Assembly (NCBI GenBank): GCA_023151315.1
Contig: JAKLJE010000016.1
Coordinates: 29,336-93,335, forward strand
Direction: 5' to 3'
Length of the DNA: 64,000 bases
Source: Bacteroidia bacterium
GTDB taxonomy: Bacteria > Bacteroidota > Bacteroidia > Palsa-965
The notes under the pieces are model-generated. The model was not told where the DNA came from, searched no databases, and worked only from the letters and a program-made list of their open reading frames with translations. Position numbers and translations under genes: made by a program. Below are positions 54,503 through 63,985 of the stretch, piece after piece (within the stretch, counting starts at the first letter, position 1; every line of letters begins with the position of its first letter).

Positions 54503-55282
54503 ATGAGTCCTTATCTCTCCATTCCACTTATCGCCTTTGCGGCCGTTTCATTCATCATGATCCTCATTTACATTTGGGGAAGAAGTATCCGCAATTACGG
54601 TGTGGTAGACATTTTCTGGGCGTTCAACTTCCTCGTTATCGCTGCAGTGATCTGGTTTCTGGCTGACGGATTCATCGAAAGAAAAGTTCTGGTATGCGGA
54701 CTCGCTTCGCTATGGAGTTTACGTCTCGGAGTTTATTTGCTGATTCGTGTCGGATCGCACCTCAATGAAGAAGAAGGTCGCTATAAAGCCCTGCGCGAAG
54801 AATGGAGCGACACCATTTTCTTTTTATTCTTTCAGGCTCAGGCATTCTCAAACGTGATGCTCGCACTTCCGTTTTCCCTCATCGCACTGAATACTGAACC
54901 GCAGATCAGCATTGTGGAATATATCGGCGCCGCAATGTGGTTGCTGTCTATCATCGGCGAAGGTCTTTCAGACTGGCAGTTGAAAAACTTCAAGAAGAAT
55001 CCCGGCAACAAAGGAAAAGTATGTCAGGACGGACTCTGGAATTATTCACGTCATCCGAACTATTTCTTTCAGCTGATGATTTGGGTTTCCGTTTTTATCA
55101 TGGCATTGGCATCTCCTTACGGCTATCTCGCAATCATCTGTCCTGTGTCGATCGGTTATCTCATATTCAAAGTAACCGGAATACCAATGACAGAAGAACA
55201 AGCTATTCGTTCACGCGGCGACTTGTACAAAGAATACCAACGAACCACAAGCATTTTTGTTCCTTGGTTTAAAAAGAACTGA
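54503..55282 (+). CDS. DUF1295 membrane protein (steroid 5-alpha-reductase-like fold)
   Basis: The 259-residue protein has about six transmembrane helices. It shows the DUF1295 pattern: VVDIFWAFNFLVIA near the N-terminus and the C-terminal block GLWNYSRHPNYFFQLMIWVSVF, ending EYQRTTSIFVPWFKKN. The fold is related to 5-alpha-reductases and isoprenylcysteine methyltransferases, so it may be an NAD(P)H-dependent reductase of a lipid double bond. It follows the desaturase by 16 bases and precedes the methyltransferase gene by 16 bases. Confidence 0.9.
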   Translation: MSPYLSIPLIAFAAVSFIMILIYIWGRSIRNYGVVDIFWAFNFLVIAAVIWFLADGFIERKVLVCGLASLWSLRLGVYLLIRVGSHLNEEEGRYKALREEWSDTIFFLFFQAQAFSNVMLALPFSLIALNTEPQISIVEYIGAAMWLLSIIGEGLSDWQLKNFKKNPGNKGKVCQDGLWNYSRHPNYFFQLMIWVSVFIMALASPYGYLAIICPVSIGYLIFKVTGIPMTEEQAIRSRGDLYKEYQRTTSIFVPWFKKN

Positions 55283-55298
55283 CGAACTGATTACTGAT

Positions 55299-56327
55299 AT
55301 GTGGTACAACACTCTCCTTGAAAAAAATCTCATTCCTGATGCTCTGATTCGTTCAGGTATCCGGCGCTTGTTGCGTCAACGTTTGAAAGATGAAGACAAA
55401 GGAAGTCCGGAAGCGCAGCGAAAACATCTTGATCAGCTCATCATCGAATTGAAGAATTCTCCGATCGCGATCAATACTGCAGAAGCAAACGAGCAGCATT
55501 ACGAAGTTCCTACGGAATTCTATAAGTATTGCCTCGGAAAACATCTGAAGTACAGCTGCGGATATTGGAAGTCGGGTGTGACGGATATTGATACGTCTGA
55601 ATCGGATATGCTTCACTTGACTTGTGAACGCGCCGAATTGCAGAACGGACAGGATGTGCTGGAACTCGGTTGCGGATGGGGATCTCTTTCTCTGTTCATG
55701 TCAGCGAAGTTTCCGCAAAGCAATTTTACTGTTGTATCTAATTCGAGAACACAGAAAGTATATATCGACGAACAGGCAAAACAGCGAGGCATTTCCAATC
55801 TTACTGTAATTACCTGCGACATCAATCAGTTTTCAATTGACAAGAAGTTTGATCGTGTTGTCTCGGTCGAGATGTTCGAACACATGCGCAATTATCAGAA
55901 GTTGATGAAACTGGTGGCGGATGCGTTGAAACCGGACGGAAAACTCTTCGTGCATATTTTCACGCACAAGGAATTCACTTACAAATTTGAAGTGATTGAC
56001 GAAACCGATTGGATGAGTAAGTATTTCTTTACAGGCGGTATTATGCCCGGAGATAAATTGCTCATGGAGTTCAACGATGATCTTGTAAGCGAAAAACACT
56101 GGCAGGTAAACGGCGAACATTACAGTAAAACTGCAGAAGCCTGGCTGGTGAATATGGATAAGCACCGTGAACAGATTATGCCATTGTTCCGTACAACATA
56201 CGGCAAGGATCAAGCGCTGAAATGGTGGGTGTATTGGAGAATATTTTACATGGCCTGCTCCGAACTTTGGAAATATAATAACGGAACGGAATGGATGGTG
56301 AGTCACTATCTGTTTCGTAAGAAGTAA
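55299..56327 (+). CDS. SAM-dependent methyltransferase, CFA-synthase superfamily (coclaurine N-methyltransferase-like)
   Basis: The start at 55299 (MWYNTLLEKNLIPDALIRSG) gives 342 residues. The SAM-binding motif is VLELGCGWGSLSLFM. Residues matching the bicarbonate ligands of cyclopropane synthases are present: Cys87 in YSCGYW, the Glu in SVEMFEHM and His219 in FVHIF, with a Tyr in GEHYSKTAEAW. The overall wording (TCERAELQNGQDVLELG, VEMFEHMRNY, HWQVNGEHYS) resembles coclaurine N-methyltransferase-type members rather than classic E. coli Cfa. The likely substrate is an unsaturated acyl chain or a lipid amine. Confidence 0.88.
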   Translation: MWYNTLLEKNLIPDALIRSGIRRLLRQRLKDEDKGSPEAQRKHLDQLIIELKNSPIAINTAEANEQHYEVPTEFYKYCLGKHLKYSCGYWKSGVTDIDTSESDMLHLTCERAELQNGQDVLELGCGWGSLSLFMSAKFPQSNFTVVSNSRTQKVYIDEQAKQRGISNLTVITCDINQFSIDKKFDRVVSVEMFEHMRNYQKLMKLVADALKPDGKLFVHIFTHKEFTYKFEVIDETDWMSKYFFTGGIMPGDKLLMEFNDDLVSEKHWQVNGEHYSKTAEAWLVNMDKHREQIMPLFRTTYGKDQALKWWVYWRIFYMACSELWKYNNGTEWMVSHYLFRKK

Positions 56328-56366
56328 CAAAGACGTTGCATAATCGCGAACACAAACATTTTTGAA

Positions 56367-57611
56367 TTGCAGAAACTGGCAATCATAGGAACCGGAATAG
56401 CGGGAATGGGCGCTGCTCATCTTCTCAAAAACAAATACGACATTACCGTATTTGAGAAGGATAATTATATAGGCGGACACACGAATACGATTTTCGTTAA
56501 TGAAAATGGCAAGCAGGTTGCAATGGATACGGGCTTCATGGTTTTCAATTATGAAACGTATCCGCATCTGACGAAAATGTTCGCGGAAATCAAAGCGCCG
56601 GTTAAGAAAACATCCATGTCGTTCAGCGTTCAGTTTGTTCCCGATAAACTGGAATATTGCGGAAGCGGATTGAATGGCCTTTTTGCGCAGCGGAAAAATA
56701 TTTTCAATTGGCGGTACATTCAGATGTTGCGACAGATCGCGCGTTTCAATGATCAGAGTATAAAAATACTTGATCAGCCACAGTACGCTGATTGGTCATT
56801 GGGGAAATACATTCGCGAATTCGGATTCGGAGAGGATATGTTGTGGAAATATCTCATCCCGATGAGTTCTGCAGTTTGGAGTACCCCGATGAAAGAAATG
56901 CTGGATTTTCCGGTGATCACGTTGATTCGCTTTTTTCAGAATCACGGTTTCCTCGGGCTCAACACGCAGCATCAATGGTACACGCTGGAAGGCGGCAGCG
57001 AATCGTACAAGAAAATTCTCATTGAACCTTTTCGTGATCGAATTAAGGTTTCTTCCGGCATCAAATCTGTCTTAAGAAACGGTAATGGTGTAACCGTTGA
57101 AACCGTCAGCGGCGATAAATTTGATTTTGATAAAGTAGTCATCGCTGCGCACGGCGATCAGGCATTAAAAATGTTGGCTGATCCTACTTCTGATGAACAG
57201 CGATTGTTGTCGTGCTTCCGTTATCAACCAAATGCTGCTGTTGTACACACGGACGAATCTGTAATGCCAAGAACAAAATCTGTATGGAGCAGCTGGAATT
57301 ACAGAATTGAAAACGTAAATGGAGAACTCACACCTACAACTATTTACTGGATGAATAGTTTGCAAGGTGTTTCCGACAAGGTGAATTATTTCGTTTCCAT
57401 TAATCCGCTTCCGGGAAGTATTGCTCCTGAAAAAATTATCCGCTCCATTGATTACGAGCATCCACTTTTCGACGTGCCGGCGATGAAAGCGCAATCTGAA
57501 TTGCACAAACTGAATGCAAGTGGTCCGATTTATTTCTGCGGAAGTTATTTCCGCTATGGATTTCATGAAGACGCATACATGAGTGCTGTAGAACTTTGTA
57601 AAAACCTTTGA
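56367..57611 (+). CDS. FAD-dependent oxidoreductase (amine-oxidase-like), lipid cluster type
   Basis: The gene most likely starts at a TTG codon (56367). The protein then begins MQKLAIIGTGIAGMGAAHLL, with the dinucleotide-binding GTGIAG at 8-13 and Glu-Lys at the end of strand 2 (TVFEKDNYIGGHTNT); no in-frame ATG precedes the motif. The 414 residues end with PIYFCGSYFRYGFHEDAYMSAVEL, the typical C-terminal FAD block. Relatives next to DUF1365 and CFA-like genes are implicated in lipid oxidation. It overlaps the next gene by 4 bases. Confidence 0.88.
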   Translation: MQKLAIIGTGIAGMGAAHLLKNKYDITVFEKDNYIGGHTNTIFVNENGKQVAMDTGFMVFNYETYPHLTKMFAEIKAPVKKTSMSFSVQFVPDKLEYCGSGLNGLFAQRKNIFNWRYIQMLRQIARFNDQSIKILDQPQYADWSLGKYIREFGFGEDMLWKYLIPMSSAVWSTPMKEMLDFPVITLIRFFQNHGFLGLNTQHQWYTLEGGSESYKKILIEPFRDRIKVSSGIKSVLRNGNGVTVETVSGDKFDFDKVVIAAHGDQALKMLADPTSDEQRLLSCFRYQPNAAVVHTDESVMPRTKSVWSSWNYRIENVNGELTPTTIYWMNSLQGVSDKVNYFVSINPLPGSIAPEKIIRSIDYEHPLFDVPAMKAQSELHKLNASGPIYFCGSYFRYGFHEDAYMSAVELCKNL

Positions 57612-58399
57612 TGAATTCCTGCCTCTATCATGCGCGCGTAATGCATCATCGTCTTGCTCCGAAGACGCACAGGTTTAATTATAATGTGTTCATGTTTTAT
57701 GTGGATCTGGACGAAATAACCACGCTCGCCGATAAGTTCGGAATGTTAAGTCGCAATACTTTCGGATTTTTCTCTTTTCGCGACAGCGAACACCTGCAAT
57801 TGAAAAAAGGAGTAACGCGTCCTGTTAAGGAGAATATTCTGGAATTCCTTGCTGCGAATGAAGTGAAGGCAGTTCCTGAAAAGATAATGCTGCTCACCAA
57901 CTTCAACGTTTTAGGATACAACTTCAATCCCGTGTCGTTCTATTTTTGTTTTGATGCGGAGTCGAACCCGATTTGCGCCGTTGCGGAAGTAAGCAACACC
58001 TTCCGCGAAATGAAACCGTACTTACTGGATATTTCGCGATTGAGTAATGGAGAGTTTGTACTTCGAGTTCCGAAATACTTTTACGTTTCTCCGTTCATCA
58101 ATCATGATGCTGAGTTCGATTTTCATCTGCATATTCCTTCTGATAAACTGAATATCAGAATTGATGATTATTCAGATAACAAGAGAATATTCATCAGCAC
58201 GTTAACAGGAGAAAAGAAAAGCATCACCACCCGAAATTTGCTGTTCTACGCACTTCGTTTCCCGTTGATTCCGCTTCGCATCATGTTCTTGATTCATTGG
58301 AATGCATTTTTGCTTTGGATGAAAAAGATCAGATTCTTCCGGAAAGCGGAATACCCCGAATTGCAAAAGGATGTTCTGAATCGTGTGGAGGAGCAATAG
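57608..58399 (+). CDS. DUF1365 domain protein
   Basis: The 263-residue protein opens with the DUF1365 signature: CLYHARVMHHRLAPKTHRFNYNVFMFYVDLDEI. The conserved middle, VLGYNFNPVSFYFCFD, and AVAEVSNTFREMKPYLLD follow. The family has no settled function but nearly always accompanies an FAD oxidoreductase and a CFA-type methyltransferase. A C-terminal hydrophobic segment (about 210-235) may associate it with the membrane. Its ATG overlaps the stop of the FAD gene (ATGA), so the pair is translationally coupled. Confidence 0.93.
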   Translation: MMNSCLYHARVMHHRLAPKTHRFNYNVFMFYVDLDEITTLADKFGMLSRNTFGFFSFRDSEHLQLKKGVTRPVKENILEFLAANEVKAVPEKIMLLTNFNVLGYNFNPVSFYFCFDAESNPICAVAEVSNTFREMKPYLLDISRLSNGEFVLRVPKYFYVSPFINHDAEFDFHLHIPSDKLNIRIDDYSDNKRIFISTLTGEKKSITTRNLLFYALRFPLIPLRIMFLIHWNAFLLWMKKIRFFRKAEYPELQKDVLNRVEEQ

Positions 58400-58445
58400 A
58401 AATCCGCATTAACGTGAACTTCGTACTTTAGTCAGATAAGATTAA

Positions 58446-59681
58446 ATGAAAACAAAAGAGTTGAGCAAGCCTGCCGGATTTTATACAAAAGCGGTACTCA
58501 GTATTCTTGAGAAGATGAATCTCGGCAGAATGCATATTACGTTCGCTGACGGTTCTAAGAAAACCATCGGCAGCGGTGAAGGGAATATTGAAGCAGATAT
58601 AAAAATTGAATCAGACGAATTCTATAAACGTTGTGTGTTGTATGGTGATGTAGGCTTCGGTGAAGCTTACGTTGATGGGTTGTGGAACACATCAAGCATC
58701 ACGAATGTGATCAAATGGTTTTTGCTGAATATTGAAAATGCTCCGGGCGTTTCAGGAAGCTCCGTTCAGTCATTAGTGCTTAATATTCTCAAGGGCGTAA
58801 ATACTCTCGGTCATTTGCGCAGAGCAAATACAGTAAGTGGTTCTAAGAAGAATATTGTGGAGCATTATGATCTAAGTAACGAGTTTTTCTCTCTGTGGCT
58901 GGACCCTTCCATGACGTATTCATCTGCTTATTTCAAAACGAAAGAGCTTTCACTCGAGAACGCGCAATACGAAAAGTATCGACGCCTAAGCGAACAATTG
59001 CATCTGAAGCCCGAAGATCACGTGCTGGAAATCGGAAGCGGTTGGGGAGCAAACGCAATCTTCATGGCAGAGAATTATGGATGCAAAGTTACTTCCATTA
59101 CGATTTCTGAAGAGCAATGCAAATTGGCCAATGAAAGAATTAAAGCCAAAGGACTTTCTGATCGTGTGAAAGTAATTATCGAAGACTACCGCAAGATCAC
59201 AGGACAATTCGACAAAATCGTTTCCGTTGAAATGCTGGAAGCAGTAGGCGCCGATTACTACGAGCCGTATTTCAGAAAGTGTCATGAAGTCCTGAAGAAA
59301 AACGGAATTGTTGCATTACAGGTTATCACGTGTCCGGATTCACGTTTCGAACAATTGAAGAACGGTGTTGATTGGATTCAGAAACACATTTTCCCCGGAT
59401 CACTGCTTCCGTCTGTGGCGGCATTAAATCACGCTGTTAACACAACAGGTGATATGACTCTTGTGGATTTGAAAGATTTCGGTTTGCACTACGCACGTAC
59501 GCTCCACACATGGTTCGATAATTTCAATGCTAAACGCGATGAAATTCTTCGTCTCGGATTCGATGATCGTTTCACGCGCAAATGGAATTACTATCTGTGC
59601 TATTGCGAAGCAGCTTTCGCAATGAGAAACATCAACGTCATGCAGATGGTCTACACTCGACCGAATAACATTTTGCGTTAG
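58446..59681 (+). CDS. CFA-synthase-like methyltransferase with altered active-site residues
   Basis: The 411-residue protein has the Cfa layout: N-terminal lipid-binding domain (about 1-125) and a SAM domain with VLEIGSGWGANAIFMA. It differs from cyclopropane synthases at two bicarbonate-site positions: Ser160 in YSSAYF where Cys is usual, and Gln292 in ALQVITC where His is usual. The Glu of SVEMLEAVG and the Tyr of LHYARTLHTW are kept. Homologues of this LQVIT type stand next to DUF1365 and FAD genes and may add a methyl branch rather than close a ring. It ends the cluster. Confidence 0.9.
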   Translation: MKTKELSKPAGFYTKAVLSILEKMNLGRMHITFADGSKKTIGSGEGNIEADIKIESDEFYKRCVLYGDVGFGEAYVDGLWNTSSITNVIKWFLLNIENAPGVSGSSVQSLVLNILKGVNTLGHLRRANTVSGSKKNIVEHYDLSNEFFSLWLDPSMTYSSAYFKTKELSLENAQYEKYRRLSEQLHLKPEDHVLEIGSGWGANAIFMAENYGCKVTSITISEEQCKLANERIKAKGLSDRVKVIIEDYRKITGQFDKIVSVEMLEAVGADYYEPYFRKCHEVLKKNGIVALQVITCPDSRFEQLKNGVDWIQKHIFPGSLLPSVAALNHAVNTTGDMTLVDLKDFGLHYARTLHTWFDNFNAKRDEILRLGFDDRFTRKWNYYLCYCEAAFAMRNINVMQMVYTRPNNILR

Positions 59682-59741
59682 TAGTTTAACATTGAATTAT
59701 TTAGAATACTCTGCGGTATTCTGCGCAATCTGTGGCAATCA

Positions 59742-59923
59742 CCTATGTTTTACCTATGCGTCTATGTGTTTCAAAACGTGCCTCTACACTCTCTCCATGG
59801 ATAACAGAAGCATCTGCTGTGAACTTTTCGAAGTACGATCACTTGATTCGGATTGCACTATGTGAAACCTATGTTTTACCTATGCATCTATGTGTTTCAA
59901 AACGCGCCCCTACCTTTTCTCCC
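59742..59923. repeat. Direct repeat of about 56 bp flanking the transporter gene end
   Basis: 59742-59796 and 59868-59923 share CCTATGTTTTACCTATGC and CTATGTGTTTCAAAACG and the following C/T-rich tail with few differences. The second copy overlaps the 3' end of the convergent transporter gene by about 14 bases. Upstream, 59705-59740 has a CTGCGGTATTCTGCG phrase of dispersed-repeat character. The stretch between the two genes is otherwise empty. Confidence 0.8.
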
Positions 59924-61250
59924 TGAATCTCAGAAACACCATCGCCGCAACACCGCAAAGCACAAATCCAACTAGTCCGTTCAAGCGTATCCCGTAGTCA
60001 TTCCCGGGATCTTTCCCATAGGAAAGCAGCATCGCGAAAATTGCAATCCCAGCTGTTTGCGCCATCTTCACAAAAAAGTAGCGCACTGCAAAGTACAACG
60101 CCTCTTTGTTTTCTCCCGTGCGCGAAAAATCTTCTGCAATGATTCCTGATATAATCGCATTCGGTAAAATGTTCAGAGTTGCTACCGGAATTGCTGCCAC
60201 GGCAATGAGCGAGTAAATCTGCACCTGCGGATCAATATCAGGTTTGCCTAAAAAATATACACCCAGGAAAACAGCAGCCAGTAACGACAATGAAAAAACG
60301 ACAATGTTTCTCTTACTGGTTTTCGCGGCAGCAATGTTCGTAATCGGATAAAACAAAAAAGAAACACCAACCATTGTTATCATCAGTTTGTTGCCTATGG
60401 AATCATCCAATCCCAACAACACCGTAACGAAATACATCAATCCTGACGTAATGATTGTCACACCGGTGAAGTACGAAAAGTCTGCAACAATGAAGTACAT
60501 GAAATTGCGATTCGTCAATGTAGATCGTATCGCTTTCTTCATCGATACAGGATGTGTATTGGCAGCCGCGGTATTTTTTTCTTTAATCACCAAGACCGTT
60601 ACTAACATCGCAAGTCCGCCCAGAAGCGCTAGCAGTCCGGTTGTGTATTGCATAGAAAGAGTAGGAGAGAGGTGATATTGTTTCTGAATCAATCCGGATA
60701 TGTTGAAAGCATTCGATGCTATCGCAATACCAAACACATAACCTGCAGATTGCCACGTGGCAAGTTTTACTTGTGATGAAGAATCGCGTGCAAGTTCCGG
60801 TAACAAAGCATTGTAAGGAATGATATACGTCGTAGTTGCAACATAGAACAACACCAACATTACGCTCAGCCAGATCGCATTGCCGCTGCTAACCGAATCT
60901 GAAATCGGAACGAATACAAGTACGCAGAACAAAATCGATGGAAGTATCGCCCATCGCATGATCGGAATTCTTCTTCCCTTCGGATTTTTACTCTGATCAC
61001 TGAATTGCGCAATGAACGGATCGTAGAATGCATCAATCAAACGACCACCTGCTGTAATCAACGCAATCAGATTGAAAAATCCGAATACTGTCGCTTCAGA
61101 AATGAAAGATGTAAATCCGGAATCTTTAGGTGGGAGATAAAAGTAAACGAGAATCACGCTCACCACATTGATCATGATTCCCCATCCCATCATCCCGCAG
61201 GCGTAGGCAATCTGTTTCCCGAATGACAAAGCGGAATTGGTAGCGCTCAT
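59910..61250 (-). CDS. MFS transporter, GPH (glycoside-pentoside-hexuronide/cation) family
   Basis: The 446-residue protein has about 12 transmembrane helices. It shows the GPH pattern: an N-terminal IAYACGMMGWGIMIN helix, GGRLIDAFYDPFIAQFSDQSKNPKGRRIPIMRWA between helices 2 and 3, and YIIPYNALLPELARD. It belongs to the MFS_2/MelB-type symporters. It is convergent with the lipid operon. I recall GPH transporters near CFA-like genes in some proteobacterial photooxidative-stress regulons, so a lipid-linked role is possible. Confidence 0.88.
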   Translation of the reverse strand: MSATNSALSFGKQIAYACGMMGWGIMINVVSVILVYFYLPPKDSGFTSFISEATVFGFFNLIALITAGGRLIDAFYDPFIAQFSDQSKNPKGRRIPIMRWAILPSILFCVLVFVPISDSVSSGNAIWLSVMLVLFYVATTTYIIPYNALLPELARDSSSQVKLATWQSAGYVFGIAIASNAFNISGLIQKQYHLSPTLSMQYTTGLLALLGGLAMLVTVLVIKEKNTAAANTHPVSMKKAIRSTLTNRNFMYFIVADFSYFTGVTIITSGLMYFVTVLLGLDDSIGNKLMITMVGVSFLFYPITNIAAAKTSKRNIVVFSLSLLAAVFLGVYFLGKPDIDPQVQIYSLIAVAAIPVATLNILPNAIISGIIAEDFSRTGENKEALYFAVRYFFVKMAQTAGIAIFAMLLSYGKDPGNDYGIRLNGLVGFVLCGVAAMVFLRFREKR

Positions 61251-61310
61251 TGTTCATTACTGTTTACTGCCCACCCGCCACTCTCCTCCCTCCACTCTCC
61301 ACTCTCTTCT

Positions 61311-62435
61311 CTAATACTGAATCACCTGCTCTTCAATATTCGCCGGCAATGCTCTGTATTCGTATTGCTGCGTTCTCAGTTGCGGCTCGAATCCTGCTTC
61401 TTTAATCGCATTCATAATGCCTTTGTAGGTGAAGCGGTGCGGAGCTCCCGCAGCAGAAACTACATTCTCTTCAATCATAATGGAACCGAAATCATTTGCT
61501 CCTGCATGCAAACACAACTGCGCAATCTCTTTTCCAACTGTCAGCCACGATGCTTGTATGTTTTCCACATTCGGCAACATGATGCGACTCATCGCAATCA
61601 TACGGATATATTCATCTCCTGTTACTGAATTACGCACACCTTTCACTCTGCGAAGCAGGGTGCCGTCGTCCTGAAACGGCCACGGAATAAATGCGAGAAA
61701 TCCTTTCGCATCTTTCGGTTTTTCGCTCTGTACTTCACGCAACCAAACGAGATGCTCGAAACGCTCGTATACGGTTTCAATATGACCAAACATCATTGTT
61801 CCAGATGTTGTCAGATGTAACTGGTGAGCCGCGCGCATCACATCAAGCCATTCGCGACCGGAACATTTCCCTTTTGAAATCAACCGGCGTACACGATCGT
61901 TAAGAATTTCTGCGCCCGCGCCCGGAAGCGAATCCAATCCGGCATCTTTCAACGTCTGCAAAACTTCTGTGTGTGTTTTGCCTTCGAGTTTTGCAATGTG
62001 TGCAATCTCCGGTGGCCCCAAGGAATGCAGCTTCAGATTCGGATATAATCTTTTCAGTTCACGGAACAGATCCGCATAATATTTCAACCCAAGATCCGGA
62101 TGATGTCCGCCCTGCAACAGCAATTGCTCCCCACCGTACTTGAACGTTTCTTCAATTTTAACTTTGTACGTTTCAATGTCGGTGATGTAAGATTCCGCAT
62201 GACCCGGAATTCTGTAAAAGTTACAGAACTTGCAATTGGCAATGCACACATTTGTTGTATTCACATTACGATCGATGATCCATGTAACCTTGCCGTCTTT
62301 CTTCTTGCGTTTGCGCAACTCGTTACCGACAAACATCAATTCCGCCGTTGGCACATTCTCAAATAGAAAAACACCTTCTTCCGCTGTCAGAAATTCTTCA
62401 TTGAGCGCCCGCTTCAGTAATTCTCCTGCATTCAT
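61311..62435 (-). CDS. mqnC: Cyclic dehypoxanthinyl futalosine synthase MqnC
   Basis: MqnC is a radical-SAM enzyme that cyclises dehypoxanthine futalosine in the futalosine pathway to menaquinone. The 374-residue protein carries the cluster motif CIANCKFC (Cys64, Cys68, Cys71). Typical MqnC wording includes DRNVNTTNVCIANCKFCNFYR, QGGHHPDLGLKYYADLF, PWPFQDDGTLL and ASWLTVGKEIAQLCLHAGANDFGSIMIEENVV. It is distinguished from MqnE by the FAFIPWPFQ-like segment and the length. No other menaquinone gene lies in the window. Confidence 0.93.
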   Translation of the reverse strand: MNAGELLKRALNEEFLTAEEGVFLFENVPTAELMFVGNELRKRKKKDGKVTWIIDRNVNTTNVCIANCKFCNFYRIPGHAESYITDIETYKVKIEETFKYGGEQLLLQGGHHPDLGLKYYADLFRELKRLYPNLKLHSLGPPEIAHIAKLEGKTHTEVLQTLKDAGLDSLPGAGAEILNDRVRRLISKGKCSGREWLDVMRAAHQLHLTTSGTMMFGHIETVYERFEHLVWLREVQSEKPKDAKGFLAFIPWPFQDDGTLLRRVKGVRNSVTGDEYIRMIAMSRIMLPNVENIQASWLTVGKEIAQLCLHAGANDFGSIMIEENVVSAAGAPHRFTYKGIMNAIKEAGFEPQLRTQQYEYRALPANIEEQVIQY

Positions 62436-62548
62436 CTTCCGTACGTGTTATCTGATTCTTGTTAGTATATGGTTGGCGAAAAATATGCTTTACCAACGCT
62501 ATTAAACCATTACAATGGTTACATTTATCTCCTGCAAAATTAGTAAAC

Positions 62549-63985
62549 ATGACGGTTATAAAACGGGCGGCACGCCTTTCTGAAAATAAATGTGTTGTTC
62601 TGATCTGCTCTTCTGCTTCAGAATTGAAAAAATACAGTCTTTCCGAGACGGATATCGCCTACTTTTCTTCCGCTTTGGCTGAAGAACGCAAATCCGCATC
62701 ACTCTGCACTCCGCAAGGTGGTCTTTACGTCGTTTTCAAAGACAAAAAGCAGCCGCGCCATAAACTGGCGGAAAATCTGCGCAAAGCAGGTGCTAATGTG
62801 ATTTCATGGTTTAACGATAACAGCTATTCTTCTGCTGAACTCTGCGATGCAGGCGATAATGCTGAACACGCACTTCACGTTGCAGAAGGAATTGTTCTGG
62901 GAAACTATCAATTCCTGAAGTATAAATCAAACGTTTCTCCTCGCGAGAAGAACGCTCTTGAGGAGTTGATCCTCGTGGGTGCTTCCGTGAAAGAAGCGGA
63001 CGTCCAGAAATTGCGCATCACTTGCGAAGCAGCTTTCATCGCTCGCGATCTTGTAAATGAACCGCCTGTTACATTAACAGCTGTAACGCTGGCAGATGAA
63101 TTCAACAGACTTGCAAAGGATGCCGGGTTCCGCATCGAAGTGCTCAATAAATCCAAGATCACTTCACTGAAAATGGGCGGATTGCTCGCTGTGAACAAAG
63201 GCAGCGATATTCCTCCTACGTTCACCATTATGGAACATAAACCGGCGCGTCCTTCCAACAAAAAACCGGTGGTTATCGTTGGTAAAGGTGTAGTATACGA
63301 TACCGGCGGTTACAACATTAAAGTGGGCACCGGAATGGAAACCATGAAGTGCGACATGGCAGGCGCTGCTGTTGTTGGCGCTGTGATGTGGGCCGTGGCA
63401 AAAGCGAAACTAAATGTTCACGTGATTGGAATTGTTCCGGCTACCGATAACCGTATCAATGGAAGCGGATATGTTGCAGGTGACGTCCTCACAATGTACA
63501 CCGGCAAGACTGTTGAAGTATTGAACACAGACGCAGAAGGCCGACTCATCCTTGCTGATGCTTTGGGCTATGCAGAAAAATTCAATCCTGAACTTGTACT
63601 TGATTTTGCAACATTAACTGGCGCTGCAATGGTGGCCATCGGTCATCACGGTATCGTTACTATGGGAACTGCTCCTGATTCTGTCAAGAAAAGTCTCGCC
63701 GCTGCGGGCAACAGAACACACGAGCGTTTGGCAGAATTTCCGTTTTGGGATGATTACGATGAATTGATCCGATCGGATATTGCCGATATCAAGAATATCG
63801 GTGGCGCATACGCGGGCGCAATAACTGCCGGAAAGTTTCTGGCACACTTTGTGAAAGCTCCTTGGATGCACTTCGATATCGCAGGACCTGCGTTCCTCGG
63901 CGCTAAAGACAGCTACAGAACTAAGGGCGGTACAGGAGTAGGCGTTCGATTAATGTTTGATTTTCTTTCTTCGTACAAAGGATAA
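62549..63985 (+). CDS. M17-family leucyl aminopeptidase
   Basis: The ATG at 62549 (MTVIKRAARLSENKC) gives 478 residues. The catalytic C-terminal domain has the two-metal motifs GKGVVYDTGGYNIK, METMKCDMAGAAVV and NTDAEGRLILADALGYAEK, typical of M17 aminopeptidases. The N-terminal macro-like domain is diverged. The enzyme removes N-terminal residues from peptides in the cytoplasm. It is divergent from mqnC. A further ATG follows at 63987 (MKFR...) and may begin another gene that is cut by the window end. Confidence 0.92.
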   Translation: MTVIKRAARLSENKCVVLICSSASELKKYSLSETDIAYFSSALAEERKSASLCTPQGGLYVVFKDKKQPRHKLAENLRKAGANVISWFNDNSYSSAELCDAGDNAEHALHVAEGIVLGNYQFLKYKSNVSPREKNALEELILVGASVKEADVQKLRITCEAAFIARDLVNEPPVTLTAVTLADEFNRLAKDAGFRIEVLNKSKITSLKMGGLLAVNKGSDIPPTFTIMEHKPARPSNKKPVVIVGKGVVYDTGGYNIKVGTGMETMKCDMAGAAVVGAVMWAVAKAKLNVHVIGIVPATDNRINGSGYVAGDVLTMYTGKTVEVLNTDAEGRLILADALGYAEKFNPELVLDFATLTGAAMVAIGHHGIVTMGTAPDSVKKSLAAAGNRTHERLAEFPFWDDYDELIRSDIADIKNIGGAYAGAITAGKFLAHFVKAPWMHFDIAGPAFLGAKDSYRTKGGTGVGVRLMFDFLSSYKG

